Below are positions 37,601 to 51,400 of a stretch of 64,000 nucleotides of DNA, in pieces (position 1 is the stretch's first letter; each line of letters begins with the position of its first letter). This DNA comes from Chionis minor (taxonomy: Eukaryota; Chordata; Aves; Charadriiformes; Chionididae). A program made the position numbers and the translations under genes. Under the pieces are notes generated by a model. It saw only the letters and a list, made by a program, of their open reading frames with translations. It was not told where the DNA came from and searched no databases. The stretch is taken from the NCBI GenBank assembly GCA_013398295.1, contig VZSF01008496.1, forward strand, positions 62,001 through 126,000, read 5' to 3'.

Positions 37601-39069
37601 TGTTCTAATGCATTAACATTAAAAGTTATTTCCAGCCAGGACATAAATGACATTTCAGATTTTGAAAAGCATAATTATCTGAACTGTCACTTGAAAGATA
37701 AATTCTGTATCTATTAGTTTTTCATATTTCAACTTGTAAAAGACATCTATGAGATTTATTTTTAGTATGTGAATAAACTAGATGGAGCAAAGCAGAACAA
37801 CTAATAACCTTGGTCTGTCAGACACGGCCATTAGCTGTTTGTCCCGCAGGCACGTGTGCTTTTTCTTGATGTGCTAAGCAAGTCCAGGTCTTGAATCTCT
37901 GTTTTATTTACTTCGTGGCGTCTTTGTGACTTGCAAAATAAAGCCTGAACAGTCACACAAGTGACTGCTGCTGCTGTTTGAATTCCCATTTCCCCAGGAG
38001 GTAAGCCTGTGCTCTAATTCACTGCCACCTGTACGCGTGCCTTCACACACCATGGCTTTTGTGCCTGTAAGTGCGCACGTAACTAACAGCAGCTTCTGTG
38101 CCTAAAAACTGGGGAACGGGGCTGAATCTTGCTGGTAGAAATTAGTCAAGTTGTCGTTTTGAAAAGAAGCCTGAGTGTAACTGCTTTATTGAATCAAAAC
38201 CTGATGTGCTAATTGATCTATACAGAACCTAACTATAACAACAGGCTCCAGGCTTTGTCTGTCTTCACAAACTGGCTCTTCCACTATCAGAAGTGAATTG
38301 CCTCCAATTTCTTTGACCTCCATGGATTTCAGGGACCGAGAAGCACAAATTGCAGTTCCCCTTTGGAGAATATGGAGAACTCCTCAGTTTTGCGGCGCAA
38401 CTGGGCTCTAAAGTCTTTACCTGCTCTCTCCCTTGCACTTACATTATTTTCCTTCAGTAGGAAACTGAATTTGGAAACTACTGGAGGTGCAAAGACATGG
38501 CAACCCATTCTCTTGATGTGAAATTGTGAAAAATAGTTTTAACAATTTTTGTCCTCGCATAGAGATTAAGCAATAATGTGCTATTAAGAACATTAACTTT
38601 TTAATGAATTGATTAGAAGAAGAAGAGAAAAACATAACTAACTCACATTTCTTTGTATGCACAATGACAAAGAGTTCCCGCAGTTTTGTCTGCTATTTTA
38701 AGAGTAAATATTTTTTTAAAAATGAAATGGCTATGTAAACGATACAATCTGAAGGTTTGGTACTGGGGAATGTACAGAAAGAACTGTAGTTGTCTCTGAG
38801 ATAGATGGATGATGTAAGAAAAACATGTGTTTACTGTGGACTTTGACCACAGGAGATTACCTTTGGAGCTTTAGCAGTAGTTATTTCTTCCTAGCTTTGT
38901 AGTTTAACCGAAGCACAAAGGAAAATTAAAGAACTTTGTGCCTTTTCTGATTGCTTTCCAAAACAATGCCAACCAATCCCTTTAATTTTTTAATAGTGGT
39001 AAAATACTTAAAGGATTATTTTAATGGGACGACAGTGAGACAAGCATACTCTGTGACAGGAACTCACTG
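34684..39069. other. Unannotated DNA; GC-rich patch at 36830-36990
   Basis: No gene is recognised. A-rich runs lie at 35384-35402 and 35516-35529. The patch 36830-36990 is distinctly richer in GC and CpG than its neighbours and begins with an acceptor-like site followed by a 17-codon open frame (36827-36877). Confidence 0.4.
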
Positions 39070-39121
39070 TAGCCTGGTAGTCGGCAGCTCTCCAGGATTG
39101 TAGAAGACGTAGGTTCAAATT
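39070..39121 (+). mobile_element. Possible tRNA-derived SINE (MIR-like) fragment
   Basis: TAGCCTGGTAGTCGGCAGCT followed 21 bases later by GTAGGTTCAAAT resembles the A-box to B-box part of a tRNA-derived SINE such as MIR (TAGCATAGTGGTTAAGAGC...GGGTTCAAATCC). The B-box-like GGTTCAAAT is the clearest element. Only about 50 bases match and no tRNA fold is intact. Confidence 0.35.
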
Positions 39122-39140
39122 ATTTTAGGTGAAGGAGCAT

Positions 39141-39167
39141 GGGGGGGTGGGGGGGGGGGGGAGGGGG
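39141..39167 (+). repeat. Near-pure G tract, G-quadruplex candidate
   Basis: Twenty-seven bases are all G except one T (39148) and one A (39162), giving runs of 7, 13 and 5 G. Several intramolecular four-strand folds are possible on the plus strand. It begins about 20 bases after the SINE-like fragment. Confidence 0.95.
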
Positions 39168-39465
39168 ACGCACGCATTTTTTCAGCTCTGTGGGTAGGTG
39201 CCTTAACCAAAGAACTATTGGGAGTGCTGCTGCCACATCTGCTGCTGAAGAGTGAGGGCTGCTTAGTGGCTTATTGGCAAGGGCCAGCAGAAGAAGTGCA
39301 AACAGGAGAGAACTCATTGTGCCCTTTGTGTGAGGGTGAGATCTTTCCCAAATCAACCTGACAGCTTCTAATTGCTGTGTTCAGAGGTCCCACTGGACTT
39401 GTTTGTGCTCTCCTTCTAATGTCCTCATCTGAAATATTCCCCTCAATATTCCAAAGATAAGTATT

Positions 39466-39488
39466 TAAACCTTATAAGATAAGGTTTA
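39466..39488. repeat. Perfect 10-bp-stem hairpin
   Basis: TAAACCTTAT and ATAAGGTTTA are exact inverted copies separated by AAG. There is no GC-rich stem or T-run of the bacterial terminator kind, and none would be expected here. Confidence 0.9.
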
Positions 39489-42400
39489 TAAGAGTTTCTG
39501 GAAAGGGATGAGATAGAAGTATTTATACAATTGGCTAATAAGAAAAATCATATTTTTCAATGACAGTAACTGTTGCTTTATTCAGAGTTTCCCTGGCTGA
39601 TACCTAACATCATGAAGGTGTCCCAACTACATGACTTGGCATCTCCTAATAGCTAGCCGTTCCTGTTGAGGTGAGCCCTGGGAATTCCACCAATTTCTAA
39701 TTTATTCTATCATATTGTAATACTTGATGTGTTGACATAAGCTTGTGCCATAAAATCATTTTGCACATGTTGTATCACAATGTCACTGCTTGCTATATAA
39801 CAGGAAAAATGCATGTTAGCTAGTTTTGAACTTTACTGGACAGCAGAGACTCCTCTGGTCGCTGGCCACAGAGCTGATACGTAGGAGTCCTGCGATGATC
39901 CTTATGTACCTTTGAAAAGTTGTTTTTCATTAGCAGTGCCGGACTGGATGGGAAAATGGTGCTACAACACCTTAGATATCAAAAGAGTTAAAGAGCTCTT
40001 ATCCTCCAGGCATTGGAAATGAATGGCTTGTTATTTCTGTAAGCTTTGCAACTCATTTCTGTGATCCTACAAGTAGGATCAAATTGAAAGATGAGAAAGA
40101 ATGTTAATCGTCAGGTGTTACATGATTTGCAGGAGGTAAAGGTGTATCTCATTGCTAAAGGCAACCGTGCATTACATTCGGTGTTCACATGGAGGGGACA
40201 GCAAATCCAGAACAAATGAGTTGTTTTGCAGGTAGCTAGCTTAAGTAAGGAGGAACCATTTTTCCCATCCTTTTCCTTTGCTTCATAACTAAACGCCTAA
40301 AAAGAAATAAATATTAGTTATCCTTTGCTTTTGAAAAGAATAAAGATAATTATGTAGTATGTGTCACATGTCTGCATCATTTGTTACAATTGCATTTTGA
40401 AGCCACACTTAATTTAACTCAGCATTGGTTTCCTAGCCTTTCGGTCGTCCTTTCTCCTGTTAAAATGCTGGGTAGTGGCACTGTGGTGTTTTTAATCTGT
40501 ATTACAGTACCACATGCCTTCAGACCTGGCAGCTGTAAAGCTACATATAACACTTTTTGAAGTTTATGAAAGAAACTTCATATCCTATTCAATCTCAATA
40601 TTTACTGTCCACAGAATAAATGTGCTCTTAAAAAAAATCAACTCTCTTGATATTTTGCTCTATTTTTATAGTGTTGGCATTCCTTCGGACTAAGTGTGAG
40701 TGCAGAGAGAAATTCATGTGCTTTGCAAAAGGAAGTGTTTTATCTAGTTTTGCATGCTAAAGCGCACGGAAAGTTTATATGTCACTATGAAATCTTAAGG
40801 AGAACGCAGGTTTTTGGTAATGCTGCTGATGTGTTCTGCAAACAATCAACAGATTTTGAAGGCATTTTACAGCATTCATACTTCTTTAATGAAACACATG
40901 TTTCCAAATGTAGGTTGTCCAGTTTGTTCACAACACCTCAGCATTTATTTAGGCTATGAACCCTTCATTTACCAGTTCAGTAGACGCTCTTCCTTTTGTG
41001 ATTCTTTACGCTTCTGTGCTTGCCACCTACTGTTTCAGCCACAAACTAGAATTTTTTTTTTTCCCCCCAGGAAGCAACACCATAGGCGTAACAAGTTTCT
41101 CTAAACTGTCACAGTTCACATGTAAAATGGCCTTTTAAAGTTGTCTTTATGACTGTTGTAAATCTCTTCATTCCTGCTCATACTGTGGAACAGAGTGTTT
41201 CAGAGTATATCTCCTTTGGGGAACTCTTTGCTGGACTTTTGCAGTACTCAGGAGGATGCTGGGGAAAGGACTGTAATGAAAGCAAACGTGACAACTTGCA
41301 GTTGATGAGAATTCATATAATTTTAATGGCTTTGGAAGCTGATGTGCCTTTTTCCTGCCAGGAGATTGTGATGGTGGCATTCTGGTTGGATTGTGTAGAA
41401 GTCAATGAAGGGAATTGAGGCAGAGGTGGTCAACTAAAGGGCAATGTAGATGTTTGAGAGAGGACAGTAAGTTGGAGGCAAAGAAACTGAGGAGGGTTAA
41501 TCTCTGGGGTTAACCTGCTGGAGCTAGGAAAATTATTCTAATCTAAATAATCATTAGAAGCTCAAAAAATACATCATTAACCCAAGCAAAACCTTCCTGA
41601 GATGCTGCTGCTTTGATCTCTGAGTACCCATCGCTGTAGATGACACTCGCCTACCTTTCTAGTCAGTCTTGCCTCTAGTGCGGTCATTATTTTTCGTCTT
41701 TCTCCTCTCTTAATTAGGTACATAGGAGAACGTAGTAGTCTGTTGTGCTGGAATTGAACTTTCTTCTTTCATTAAAACTCAGCCAGGTTCTCAACTTTTT
41801 GTGCTTCAACTTCTGTAGGACTCTATAATGTATTTCCTACCACGTGAACATGATCATCTTGACTCCAACCCCTCCGTTAGCTTTTATCTTCTCTCATTCC
41901 TGAGACATACACTTGAAGCTTTAAGAGCAACTTCCCTTTACTCAAAGGTTCTCTTTGTAGAGCCCACTTTTCACTTGAGTTTCCCCCTTGTTCACAGGAT
42001 TTACTGTTCCTTAGCCACCTCAGCCCTAAATATCTTTCTACTTTCTTCCATGTCAGCCCTTGTGTATAAGGGAAAAATCATTCTAATAGAGCTGTCTGCC
42101 CATTTCTGTGTCCTTCCTCAGACTATCCCATGTGACTTCTCTTGACTCATTGCCTGTGAGTCACCATTATGTCTCAAGGGGAAGAGGAGATGCGTTGTCC
42201 TTCCTTTATTTGCTTCCGCAACAATTCCTTTTCTCTTGACTTGCCCCATTTCCACCATTTCTGATGGAAAGTCACGTAGGTAACTAAGCCCACAATGTGT
42301 GCAACAGCATTAACTGTGCTTGCCTTTCATCTCCTAGACTGCCAAGAAATTGAGGGCTGGAACCTGTTGTTAACGTGTTGCTGGGGTAGTGGAAAATGTC

Positions 42401-43503
42401 CATAATTCTGTGACTGTGGTTAGTGAAAGCATATTTTTTATCAATGTGCTGAGCTCCTTATCTTCTGTGAGGGATGGTGATCCTGGGACACTAGCTTGGT
42501 TGACTGGAAATGCTTTTGTATTACTTCTTTTGAAGAATGAAGGTGTCAGTAGGAATAGCATAATAATATTTTAGTCTTTTACATTTGAGTAGCTTAGAAA
42601 CTAAATTCTAATGCAATATTTGCATAAGTCATTCAGTAGACAGAATTTTGTTTTAAACTTTTAAAGATATCAAAAATACCTTAAGCTGCAAAGTGCAGTA
42701 AATCAATAATGCATATAAATCCTGATTCCGAAATAAATATGCACACTTAATTTAACTCTTTTCAGAAAAATTCACAAATTAACTAGTTTGGTTGGGATGA
42801 GTTCATACCAGTACACACCAGAGAGCTTTCAGCTGAAAATTTAAGGGAAGTTGAGATAGTTATTGGTGATTCTGTTCTGTCCTCAGTGTTTATTTCTATT
42901 AATGTAACACTTCCCTAAAATGAACCTACTAATGAAAAATGTATAAAAATGTACTCTCACCTATCATAAATGCAGAGCACACTAAAATTTATCAAAATAA
43001 AAGCATCATGTGGAGTGGAGCAGCTTCAAATATCTGTTCATTTCCTTAGGCATTTTGAAATATTCCCAGATTCACTTTTCACACATAATTTTTGACCATA
43101 ATGGTAAGCTTCTGTTAATGCTGAGGTCTGTATGTAGTTTAATTATTGGATAAGTGGACATTATATTAGTATAAGGCCAAAATGATAGCCCAAAACTTTT
43201 TTCCCCCTTCTCTATGAGGACAGGTATTAGTTTACAGAAGAGATAACGAGTGGGAACTTCTGGCATTCTGAAAAATTGCATTCTAGAATCTAAATTTTTA
43301 ATATTGCCCCATCCCTTTAACTGTATTACTGTTCTCTAAATAAGAATGCTATGGATCAGACCCCACAATGGCTTGGTAATAACAGTTAAAAACTGCTTGA
43401 TGCTTCACAGAAGTGTAGCTGTGGTATGTAGGCTGACTTCTTGGATATCGCAGGTCATATGTTATACCTGCATGCTTTATAACAGACACAAAGGCTTTGG
43501 TTT
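39489..43503. other. Unannotated DNA; pyrimidine-rich block 41640-42260
   Basis: No gene is recognised. From about 41640 to 42260 the plus strand is rich in C and T, unlike most of the window. The 105-codon plus frame there (41828-42145) follows from scarcity of A and G, which suppresses stop codons. Confidence 0.45.
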
Positions 43504-43519
43504 AAAAAAAAAAAAAAAA
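43504..43519. repeat. Poly(A) tract of 16 bases
   Basis: Sixteen A lie between GGTTT and TTACAG. No retroposon body was recognised upstream. Confidence 0.9.
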
Positions 43520-46500
43520 TTACAGAAGAAAGAAGACTTCATTCCTCGGGTTAAAAGCCTGTCATGAGCTAAGAACGGGAGTGCTACCAGTGCCTGAGGG
43601 TCCTTGCATGTGCAAGGAATTGATACGGTAAGATACAGCAGATTCTTTCAGCAGGTAAATTACTTCTCGTTGTACAAAGAGAATGCAAAAGAACCTTCTG
43701 TGTGTTTTTCACCAAGTGTAGAATTCCTTCCTACCCCCAGATCTAAGCATGAGTCAGCTGGATCTGGCCGGGCAGCTATGAGTGTGGATTTTTGTAATGT
43801 CACAGGGCTGTGATCCATGTCATGCACTTCTTCCACTGCTGAACTTAAATGCTACAGAGGTGGCAGAAAAAACAGATTTTACATAGTGTAGAAGAGAAAA
43901 GGCTTCCTGGCCCACTTAAATGATAGGCTCAGTCCCTAAAGTGCTTGGAGTGCGTTGAGAATAACACAGAAATTTCTGCCTTCTCCAGGCCTGTGAAAGG
44001 AGAGGCTAAAAGGGTTTTTAGCTTTATAGGTTGTCAGTTTGAAAAATCAGTCATCATGAACCATAGACGGACATTTTCTCGCAGAAGTCAGACTTTCTTT
44101 TAGGTGGACTTCCAGGGCATGAGATGCTCTAGGGTATGAGACATCAGGATGCGACTTGCAGGTATGAGTCAGGACCTATGGGAAACCAATTTATTCTTGA
44201 GTGGCAGGTAGATGTTGGGTGAGGAGTGCTCCAGGGCACCAAAAATGGTGTTTGATGCCTGTATTTAGGCAGCCATATTCCATCCCACTCCTTTGATTTG
44301 TTTTGTGTTGGGGTTTTTTTTAACAGACTCCTGACAGTGCTAAGCCTGACATTTTTCTTAGCAAACTGTTCCAGCGTTTCCTTATACTCTTTGCTACCTA
44401 ATTGCATATTAATTCATGGTTCAGATTGCCAAATTTTGACTTCCAGATGTTCGATACTGTGTTTTTATCAGCCAGGTTGAAAGATTTGCCCTCTGGCGTA
44501 TGTTTGGGCTTGGTGCTCGGCCTCGTCTCTACAGCAGTAAAAGCGATAGGGCCAGTCGTGTGATAGCCATGGCCTTTTGGCTTTGGGCCTGCTTTATTCC
44601 GGCTGCCCTATGGGGATGTTCTGCTGTCTCTTTTTTTCCAGCTAAACTTACTCTTACCTGTTGTCTGTCGGGTCACTGTTACCTTTCTGGCACCAGCCTT
44701 TTTGTGAGGATCCTGGTTTATGAAATGCCCTTGCAAATCCCAAGAAAGAGTTGGTAATGTTGCATTTCACTGATCAACAGATTGGGAGGGTGGGGTCCCT
44801 TTGAAACTCTGGCTTTAAAGGGATCAAGTTGTCTCTTACTGCTGATATGTCAGATGTGCAGGTATTTTGGTTCTAGAGAGCACTTCAGTTTATATGAGGC
44901 TTCCCGTGCCTGCTGTGTCCCTGCGTAATGTCCTTACAGCAGTTGCTGCCCTGCCAGAGGAGGCTTTCCAGGCAGATGATCCTGTGTTGTCCACCTTCCT
45001 TCGGAATCTGAATGAGACACTTTTTTTCTGTTTCCTGGCAACAATCACAAGCTTTCCCTGCTCCCCATTAGTACGCAGCTTCAGCTGTTCCCTGACCTTG
45101 AAGAGGGCTCTGCAAGCCCTTACTGTCCAGCCCCGACAGATTGATGTCACTGGTACATGGGCAGGAGGCCGCCTTGAAATTCATTTTTATCCCAAAACTT
45201 TTGTTTGCCATTGTTTCACCTCTCAGGGTCTCCAACTAAAACATCACTTTGAGCCAGCTGCTTTGCTGCGCCGATGACCTGCCTTCCTGACTTCTCCTAT
45301 CTGCATGTGTTTTTCACGTTGCTTTTTCAGCAAGTGTTAACTGCCCGTGACCCCTCAGACTGTGAGGCTAATACCGATGCCACTGCAAGTCACTGTTTCG
45401 TCAGTGGTCGTTCTGAATTAGCCACTGACTTCAGCATTGCCATTGTAAGACCACCTCCACCAAATTTCAATTACAGAGTACATAGTCATTAATGTAAAGA
45501 TTTTTGGGTCTTTTGCTGTACTATTTGCTCCTGTTTGTTTCCTTGTTTATTATTATTACATTGCCTCATGCTTGCATTTATCATATGCGTGATTCTACAG
45601 CCACTCCAGAGAGCTCACAAAAAGAAACAGGTTATCCTGAATTAGGCACCCAAACATCTCTGCCCTGCATTTCCTGTCTTTTTGGTATTTCAGCAATGAA
45701 ATAGAATTTCTTTTACTATCAAAGTCTGAATGTGAATGAGAAAAAAGTCCCTTGCTTATTATTCAAAATTCTAGTGTTGGGCACCACTTAATGATATTTG
45801 GGACAGCTGGGATCAAGTACTACTATTAAGTCAAGTGTGCTGTTTTCCTGGTATTCAGAAAAATATAATTCACAAAAGAACTCGGTACATGAGATAAGCT
45901 TCACCAAAATATTTATTTTTTTTAAACAGCTGCATGGCAGTGCTGCTCTTTCTTTAATCCTCATTTTAAACTTAGTATTATACAGATTTATTTTCCTTTT
46001 TCCTCCAGCCACAGAGCAAGCTGAAAAAAAAATTGGAGACTTTTACTATTTTATTAGCTTTCTCTGAATACCTTTGCAAAACAGGCAGAGGTTTTGTCTA
46101 TAGTAATTCAGCTTCAAGAACTGCCAGTTTCATGTATTTTCATGAGTTTTGCAATAAAGACTATCTATTAATAATGTTTTAAACATTTCACATTGGATTT
46201 ATGGTATTAGAATTATCCCTATGGCTAAGGATAAGACGTTCCTTGATCTGCATTTTGTGAAGGTAAAACTTTTAACAAAGTTGCGGAAGATTCTTCGTTG
46301 CACTAGGTTATAAAATCCAGAGGGAATAGATGAAGCTGCACACACTTTTTTGGCTTTCCAGGCAAGATGTATGTCCGTTTACTCTCACCAGAGAGCTGAA
46401 TCTGTCCTTCTGTCTGGGCGTATCAGAGCATTTGCCTAAGGCTATTCCACCCATGGTAAAGCACCCAAGGAGGTTCTCTTTGACCCCCAGATGTCTCAAA

Positions 46501-48439
46501 GGTAGCACCATGGCTTGCCTCCCTAATTACTTTTTACTTTCTCTCTTGTTACTTATCCCTTGAATTTAACTCTCTTTCCTTCTTGTCTTTGGGAAATATA
46601 TTAAAATAGAAGTGGCTTTCTTTTCTGTAAAAGTCTCATGTGTTATGGATTGAACTCTAAAAGTATTTTATAATTGAGATATTGAAAAGAAAATTTCCTG
46701 CGTGTCAAGCATCCTCAGCAGAGCCCTTCCTTTTTCTCCAGGTTAAAAAAGCAACAAAAAACCAACCCACAATTCTCTGTATTATCAGAATGGGGTATCT
46801 AGAACAGCTTGTGAAGGGCAACTGTTCCCTCTGCGGCTGCCAGGTTGTATGGCTGGAAAAGGACTGATGAACCTCTGGAAGTCCCCAAGGACTTTTTCTC
46901 TCCTGTGGCTCCCAAGGAACTGTGTCTACTCCTGGGAAAAGGTTGCCCTGAAATATTTTGAATTGTGAGCAGAGATTCTTGAATGCAGTCATCCACTCAC
47001 AGTACCTGCCCCTTTGAGGAACATAGGAAACTGTCTAAATAGCAAACACCTAAATACCAAGTTTGCGCTTACTGTTGTGAAATGCTGAGGTTGGCCCCTT
47101 AGTCTTTTAAGCTCTGGAAAGAGCAAACTGAGATGCTGTATTTTGGAAAAGAAATCCATTTCTGAGGAGAAAATGCATATTGGCTCTAGAGACACGCTCC
47201 ACAAGCCAAGAGAATTTTAGGCAAGGTGGACAACACATGAGCCAAGCTGAACACTAACAGTCCAGACCAGGTGTCGAAGGAGCATTACTTGTCCAGTGGA
47301 GGAAGTGGTTGTTAACTTTAAAAAAATAAAAAAAATCAGAAATTTCAGTTATGTCAGTTACGGTGTTGTTATCTGCCTCTGCTTTGGTGTGTCTGTGGCA
47401 TTCTTATCGTGGCGCTTAATAGTTTTCCGGGGCTTTACAACCATGTACGTGAGATGTGTAGAGAAGCTGTAGCTTCCCTTGTGTTAGTGTATAGTGTATT
47501 ATAGTTAGTGTATAGCATATTAACATTGCCTGGGAACTGGGGGGAAATGTTTTTCCTTTCTTCCTGAGATATTCCTGATTGAGTAATGGATGAGTGGCTC
47601 AGACAGGCTGAAAGGTAGCTCGGTGGAACTCTTGTTTAAAAGTAAATCTCTCTTCTGTTCCTGTCTCTGACTTGAGTAAATTGCAGAAATGTATCCACAG
47701 TTAGCAGGGAAATTTGCACTTGCTGTAAACTCCTGTGCAGGAGCATTTCACAGTCTTCGGCCGATGTAGGAGGAAGCTCTGTGTCTTTCTTGCATGAGTT
47801 TCACCTTCCAGGATGACAGTTTCGTATTGCCTGAGGGATGTACCTGTCCAAATCATCATCATCAGGTGGCAGGTAGCCTCTTGGGTAACTGTTGTCACTT
47901 TCATTGTGAATTGCGTTCTTTGTGCTCACATTGGGGCTTCGGTAATTTGAGTTTTTAAACCACAACCTTTAAATGTCCCAGTGAGCAGTAAACAGCACGT
48001 AAACCTAATCTTTTTGAGGGACTGAATACATATTATATCGGTGATAAATTCGTTCTTTAGGATTGTGTAGACTTGACTACTTTTGGTGAAAATCCCTGAT
48101 TTATTCACTTTATTCTTAAAGATGTAATCCAAAACTGGTTACTTCTCCACATTCTGTTTTGGTTAAACTTGAGATTCTGTGTGTGTGTACATACACCCTT
48201 GCAGATGTGTACAAATGACTGCAATACTAGCATTGCCTTGTGTTTTGGTGAAAGTAATTCTGTTACCCAAAAGAAATTGTCACGTCTTATGGATGTAGTT
48301 TGTCATTCCACTAGAAGAAATATATGTATCTTTAGGTGATCTGACTTTAACTGATTGTTCTATCCTTGAGGACAAGCAATAGTGTCACACTGTGAGTATC
48401 TTCTCTTTCTGAAACCTTAATTTCTGCGCAGTATAGTTT
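43520..48439. other. Unannotated DNA; pyrimidine-rich block 44580-45480
   Basis: No gene is recognised. The block 44580-45480 is C/T-rich with scattered CpG and contains a 136-codon plus frame (44867-45277) that resembles no family I know. A partly repeated TTAGTGTATAG motif occurs at 47483-47515. Confidence 0.45.
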
Positions 48440-48480
48440 GTAAGTATGTAAGTATGTAAGTATGTATAGTATAGTATAGT
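48440..48480. repeat. (GTAAGTAT)n / (TATAG)n compound microsatellite
   Basis: Three full GTAAGTAT-type units run to about 48466, followed by three TATAG-type units to 48480. The array is bracketed by TGCGCAG at 48425-48431 and 48481-48487, each next to a TATAGTT motif, so the flanks are themselves a short duplication. Confidence 0.85.
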
Positions 48481-51400
48481 TGCGCAGTGTAAATCCAGTC
48501 ATAGGAGAAACTCTTTATGTTACCAGCAGGAAACGTGAGTCAGCTTGATTACCACCCAAGGTTATACATGAATGTATGAAATATACAGAAATGTAATACA
48601 TAATATAGATGGTCTTTTTATTTGCCACCTGCCAAATATGTAAACGTCCCTGTGCTGTCAGTGCATTGGCAGTGAAACAGACAACTTTCTCCCTAGGTAC
48701 CATATTCTGAAATAACTGATGGGGGTCATTAGTTTGTTTAATTTTTTTGTTGCTAGTTTAGCTTACAAAACTGTGGATGGACTTTCTTTTCTTTCTCATA
48801 ATGTGCTTCAAGCAATATTGTTTTTCTTTTAGCTAAAAATATTGCTATATAAGATGTCACATCTGTAATATCACATCCATTGTTAACCTCTAAGGAAGCC
48901 TGAACTTTTGTACAAGAAATGAACAGGGTCACTAGAACAATTTTTTCTTTGTTTACCCCGTTACACGTCAACTATAAGAATTTTCAAAGCTCCTTAGGAC
49001 TGCTGTAGGCCAGCAATACGTTCCCCAAAAGAACAAAGCCAGTGAACAAAGGGAAGGCACTTTGCTGTCCAGCCTCTTGCTGGCTGCAGTCAGGTGTTTC
49101 ACAGATTCCAGCTAGTGTCATCCTTTTTCACCCTGGTGGTTATTCCAGCAAGGAATTAGCTCTTTCTGGCATGAGTTGCTTTCAATAGGCCCTGGCTTTT
49201 TGTTTCTTTTAAATGGCCTACTATTTGCTAGATTTTTGCCAATTAATTTTCACTGATTTCCATCAAGGTGAGGCTGACTGGTCTGTGCTTTTTCCCCACC
49301 CCTCCCCTTCTCTGGAGAGAAGTCTGGAAAAGAACAACCAACCTCTGGGCACTTAAGCTCTTGTTGCCTTGAGCTGTGAAACAAAACCTAATGGTTTAGA
49401 AATTGCTTTGGCTGGGGTCTTGTGAAGAAGAAGTACTTTTAAACTGTAAACTGACTTTTGTGGATATGTTTATAAACGTAGAATTTTATTTATTTTTGTC
49501 TTTCAATCAGCCGACTGGGATAGAAAGCTGGAAGAATCAATGTCATCTTGTTTTCTCTTTGACTGTACTATTGGGAGTGGGATTTTTTTTTTTTTTCTTG
49601 ATTTTGATGGAAGGAGCAGTGAAAGCATTAGAAATTGATTTGGCTTAAAGTAAGGCTGGGATTTCAAATTGAGCTTGATATTCTCATCATTAACATGACC
49701 TGGAGCCCAAGTAAAGATTTGATGCTGCCATGTAAGCAGCATAACACTGTGTATTTTATAACTTCATTATCATTAGAAGTAGGAGTTTACTGGAAAAGAA
49801 TTTTAGTAGATTTGGAGTTTTTTTAATTATCATTGGTGTTTATTATGTAATACTGTATTCTAGAATACACTTCAATGACTTTCATGGTGCCAAACTAAAA
49901 TCTACCCTTCTTTCGTGATTTCAGACTTCTGATTCGGAAACTTGGGTGTCTTGTTTCATCAGTGGAAAGCAATTTGTAGTGTCATGTAATTTGCACATCA
50001 TTAGTTTAGGGTGTGGTTTCAGTACATACTCTCTAGTTTCACCTTGCGTCACTAATTTTCATGGACTACTAGGCTCTATAGATCTAGCAAACTGTAATTT
50101 ATGCATTCATACTTTGAAATTAGTTTGTAATACATCCACTGTAATGTAGTAGTAAGGGTGGGCTTTGTTGCCGTGGTAGTGTGATAACTAAACAAAACAT
50201 TTTTTTTTATAGTTTTTTTTGTATGCACAATGCACAGAACAACTGTATTGTTCTCAAATGCACTATATCAATAGATATAACAGTTTTTCTGTGTCCGTTC
50301 TCAAGAGAGAGGTTGCTGTACTTTTCTGTACCAACAATAGCTTCCTCTGTGCAAAGCTCCATATAGTACAGGAGAAAGTATTAGAGCATAAGATCTGAAA
50401 TACTCCCTGAGACTTCCAGATGTCACGGGGCTGTCCCCTGTAGAATAAAAAAGGCTGGGCCTTGGTTTTCACTGCTGTAAATTCAGTGCAGACTGGCAGT
50501 TGCACTTGATACCAGCTCAAGAAGCTCAGTGAATACTCACAGTTACCATTACTGAATACGTCCCCTCCACAGTCAGAAGCCATTTCTGCGTCAGTGTCTC
50601 ACCAGCGTAGTGGGCAACCTGCTGTGCCGAAAGCCAGGTGTTTCTCTTGGCACCCATGGAATTACTGCTGTGACAATAGGAGTCTATTCTAAAGGCCATC
50701 AACTCTATTTTTCAATGAAAATTAATAAAGAATTGTTCTGTATATAGTTGTATTCACAGACTTCAACGAGAGGAAGAAAAAGGGCTGCTTTATCCCAGAT
50801 TGTGTTTAGCCAATACAAAGGAAAACCCAATTGGATGGGTGAGGCTCACGGTCAAGTTGTAAGGAGGAAGTCACGGGGCTGGATGTGATAAAAAAACAGT
50901 TTAAGTGAGAGAATGAGATACAAGTGGAAAGAGGGAAACTTGTTTTCTTGTATTTCTTTCTTTCTGCCTTTCTTTTCATTGTTTGTGTTAAGAGTGTGAC
51001 GTTGTCCAGCTCCTTTTCTTTCTGGTAAGGAAGTCGGCGCGGCTCTACTGGCAATTAGAGAGTAAGACAGAGACTGCTGGCCTCGTGATTGCACATAGCC
51101 CAGGTGGAGAGAAGGCCAGGCAGGAGCGGGCAAACCACAGCAGCTCCTGAAGTTTTCTGGAGGAAACTGCTAATTCAGGACTTCCAATACTTACGCTGTT
51201 GATTTTGCATCTCTTTTTTTGTTTGCAATGAAGGATCTCATTAAAAAAAGAAAAGAAAAAGCCTGAGTTTGAATTAGGCTCCTTCTGTAGAAGTGCAATA
51301 GCGATGCCATTAAAGCCAATAAAGAGAAAGGCTTTATTAATCAGAGGTATTCAAGTGTTGTTGCCAGGTACTTTTTCTGTTTTGCAGGTATTCATACACT

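Noticed and set aside
44867..45277. 136-codon plus-strand frame
   Set aside because: It lies in a pyrimidine-rich block where stop codons are rare. No recognised domain, and the antisense frame is also open.
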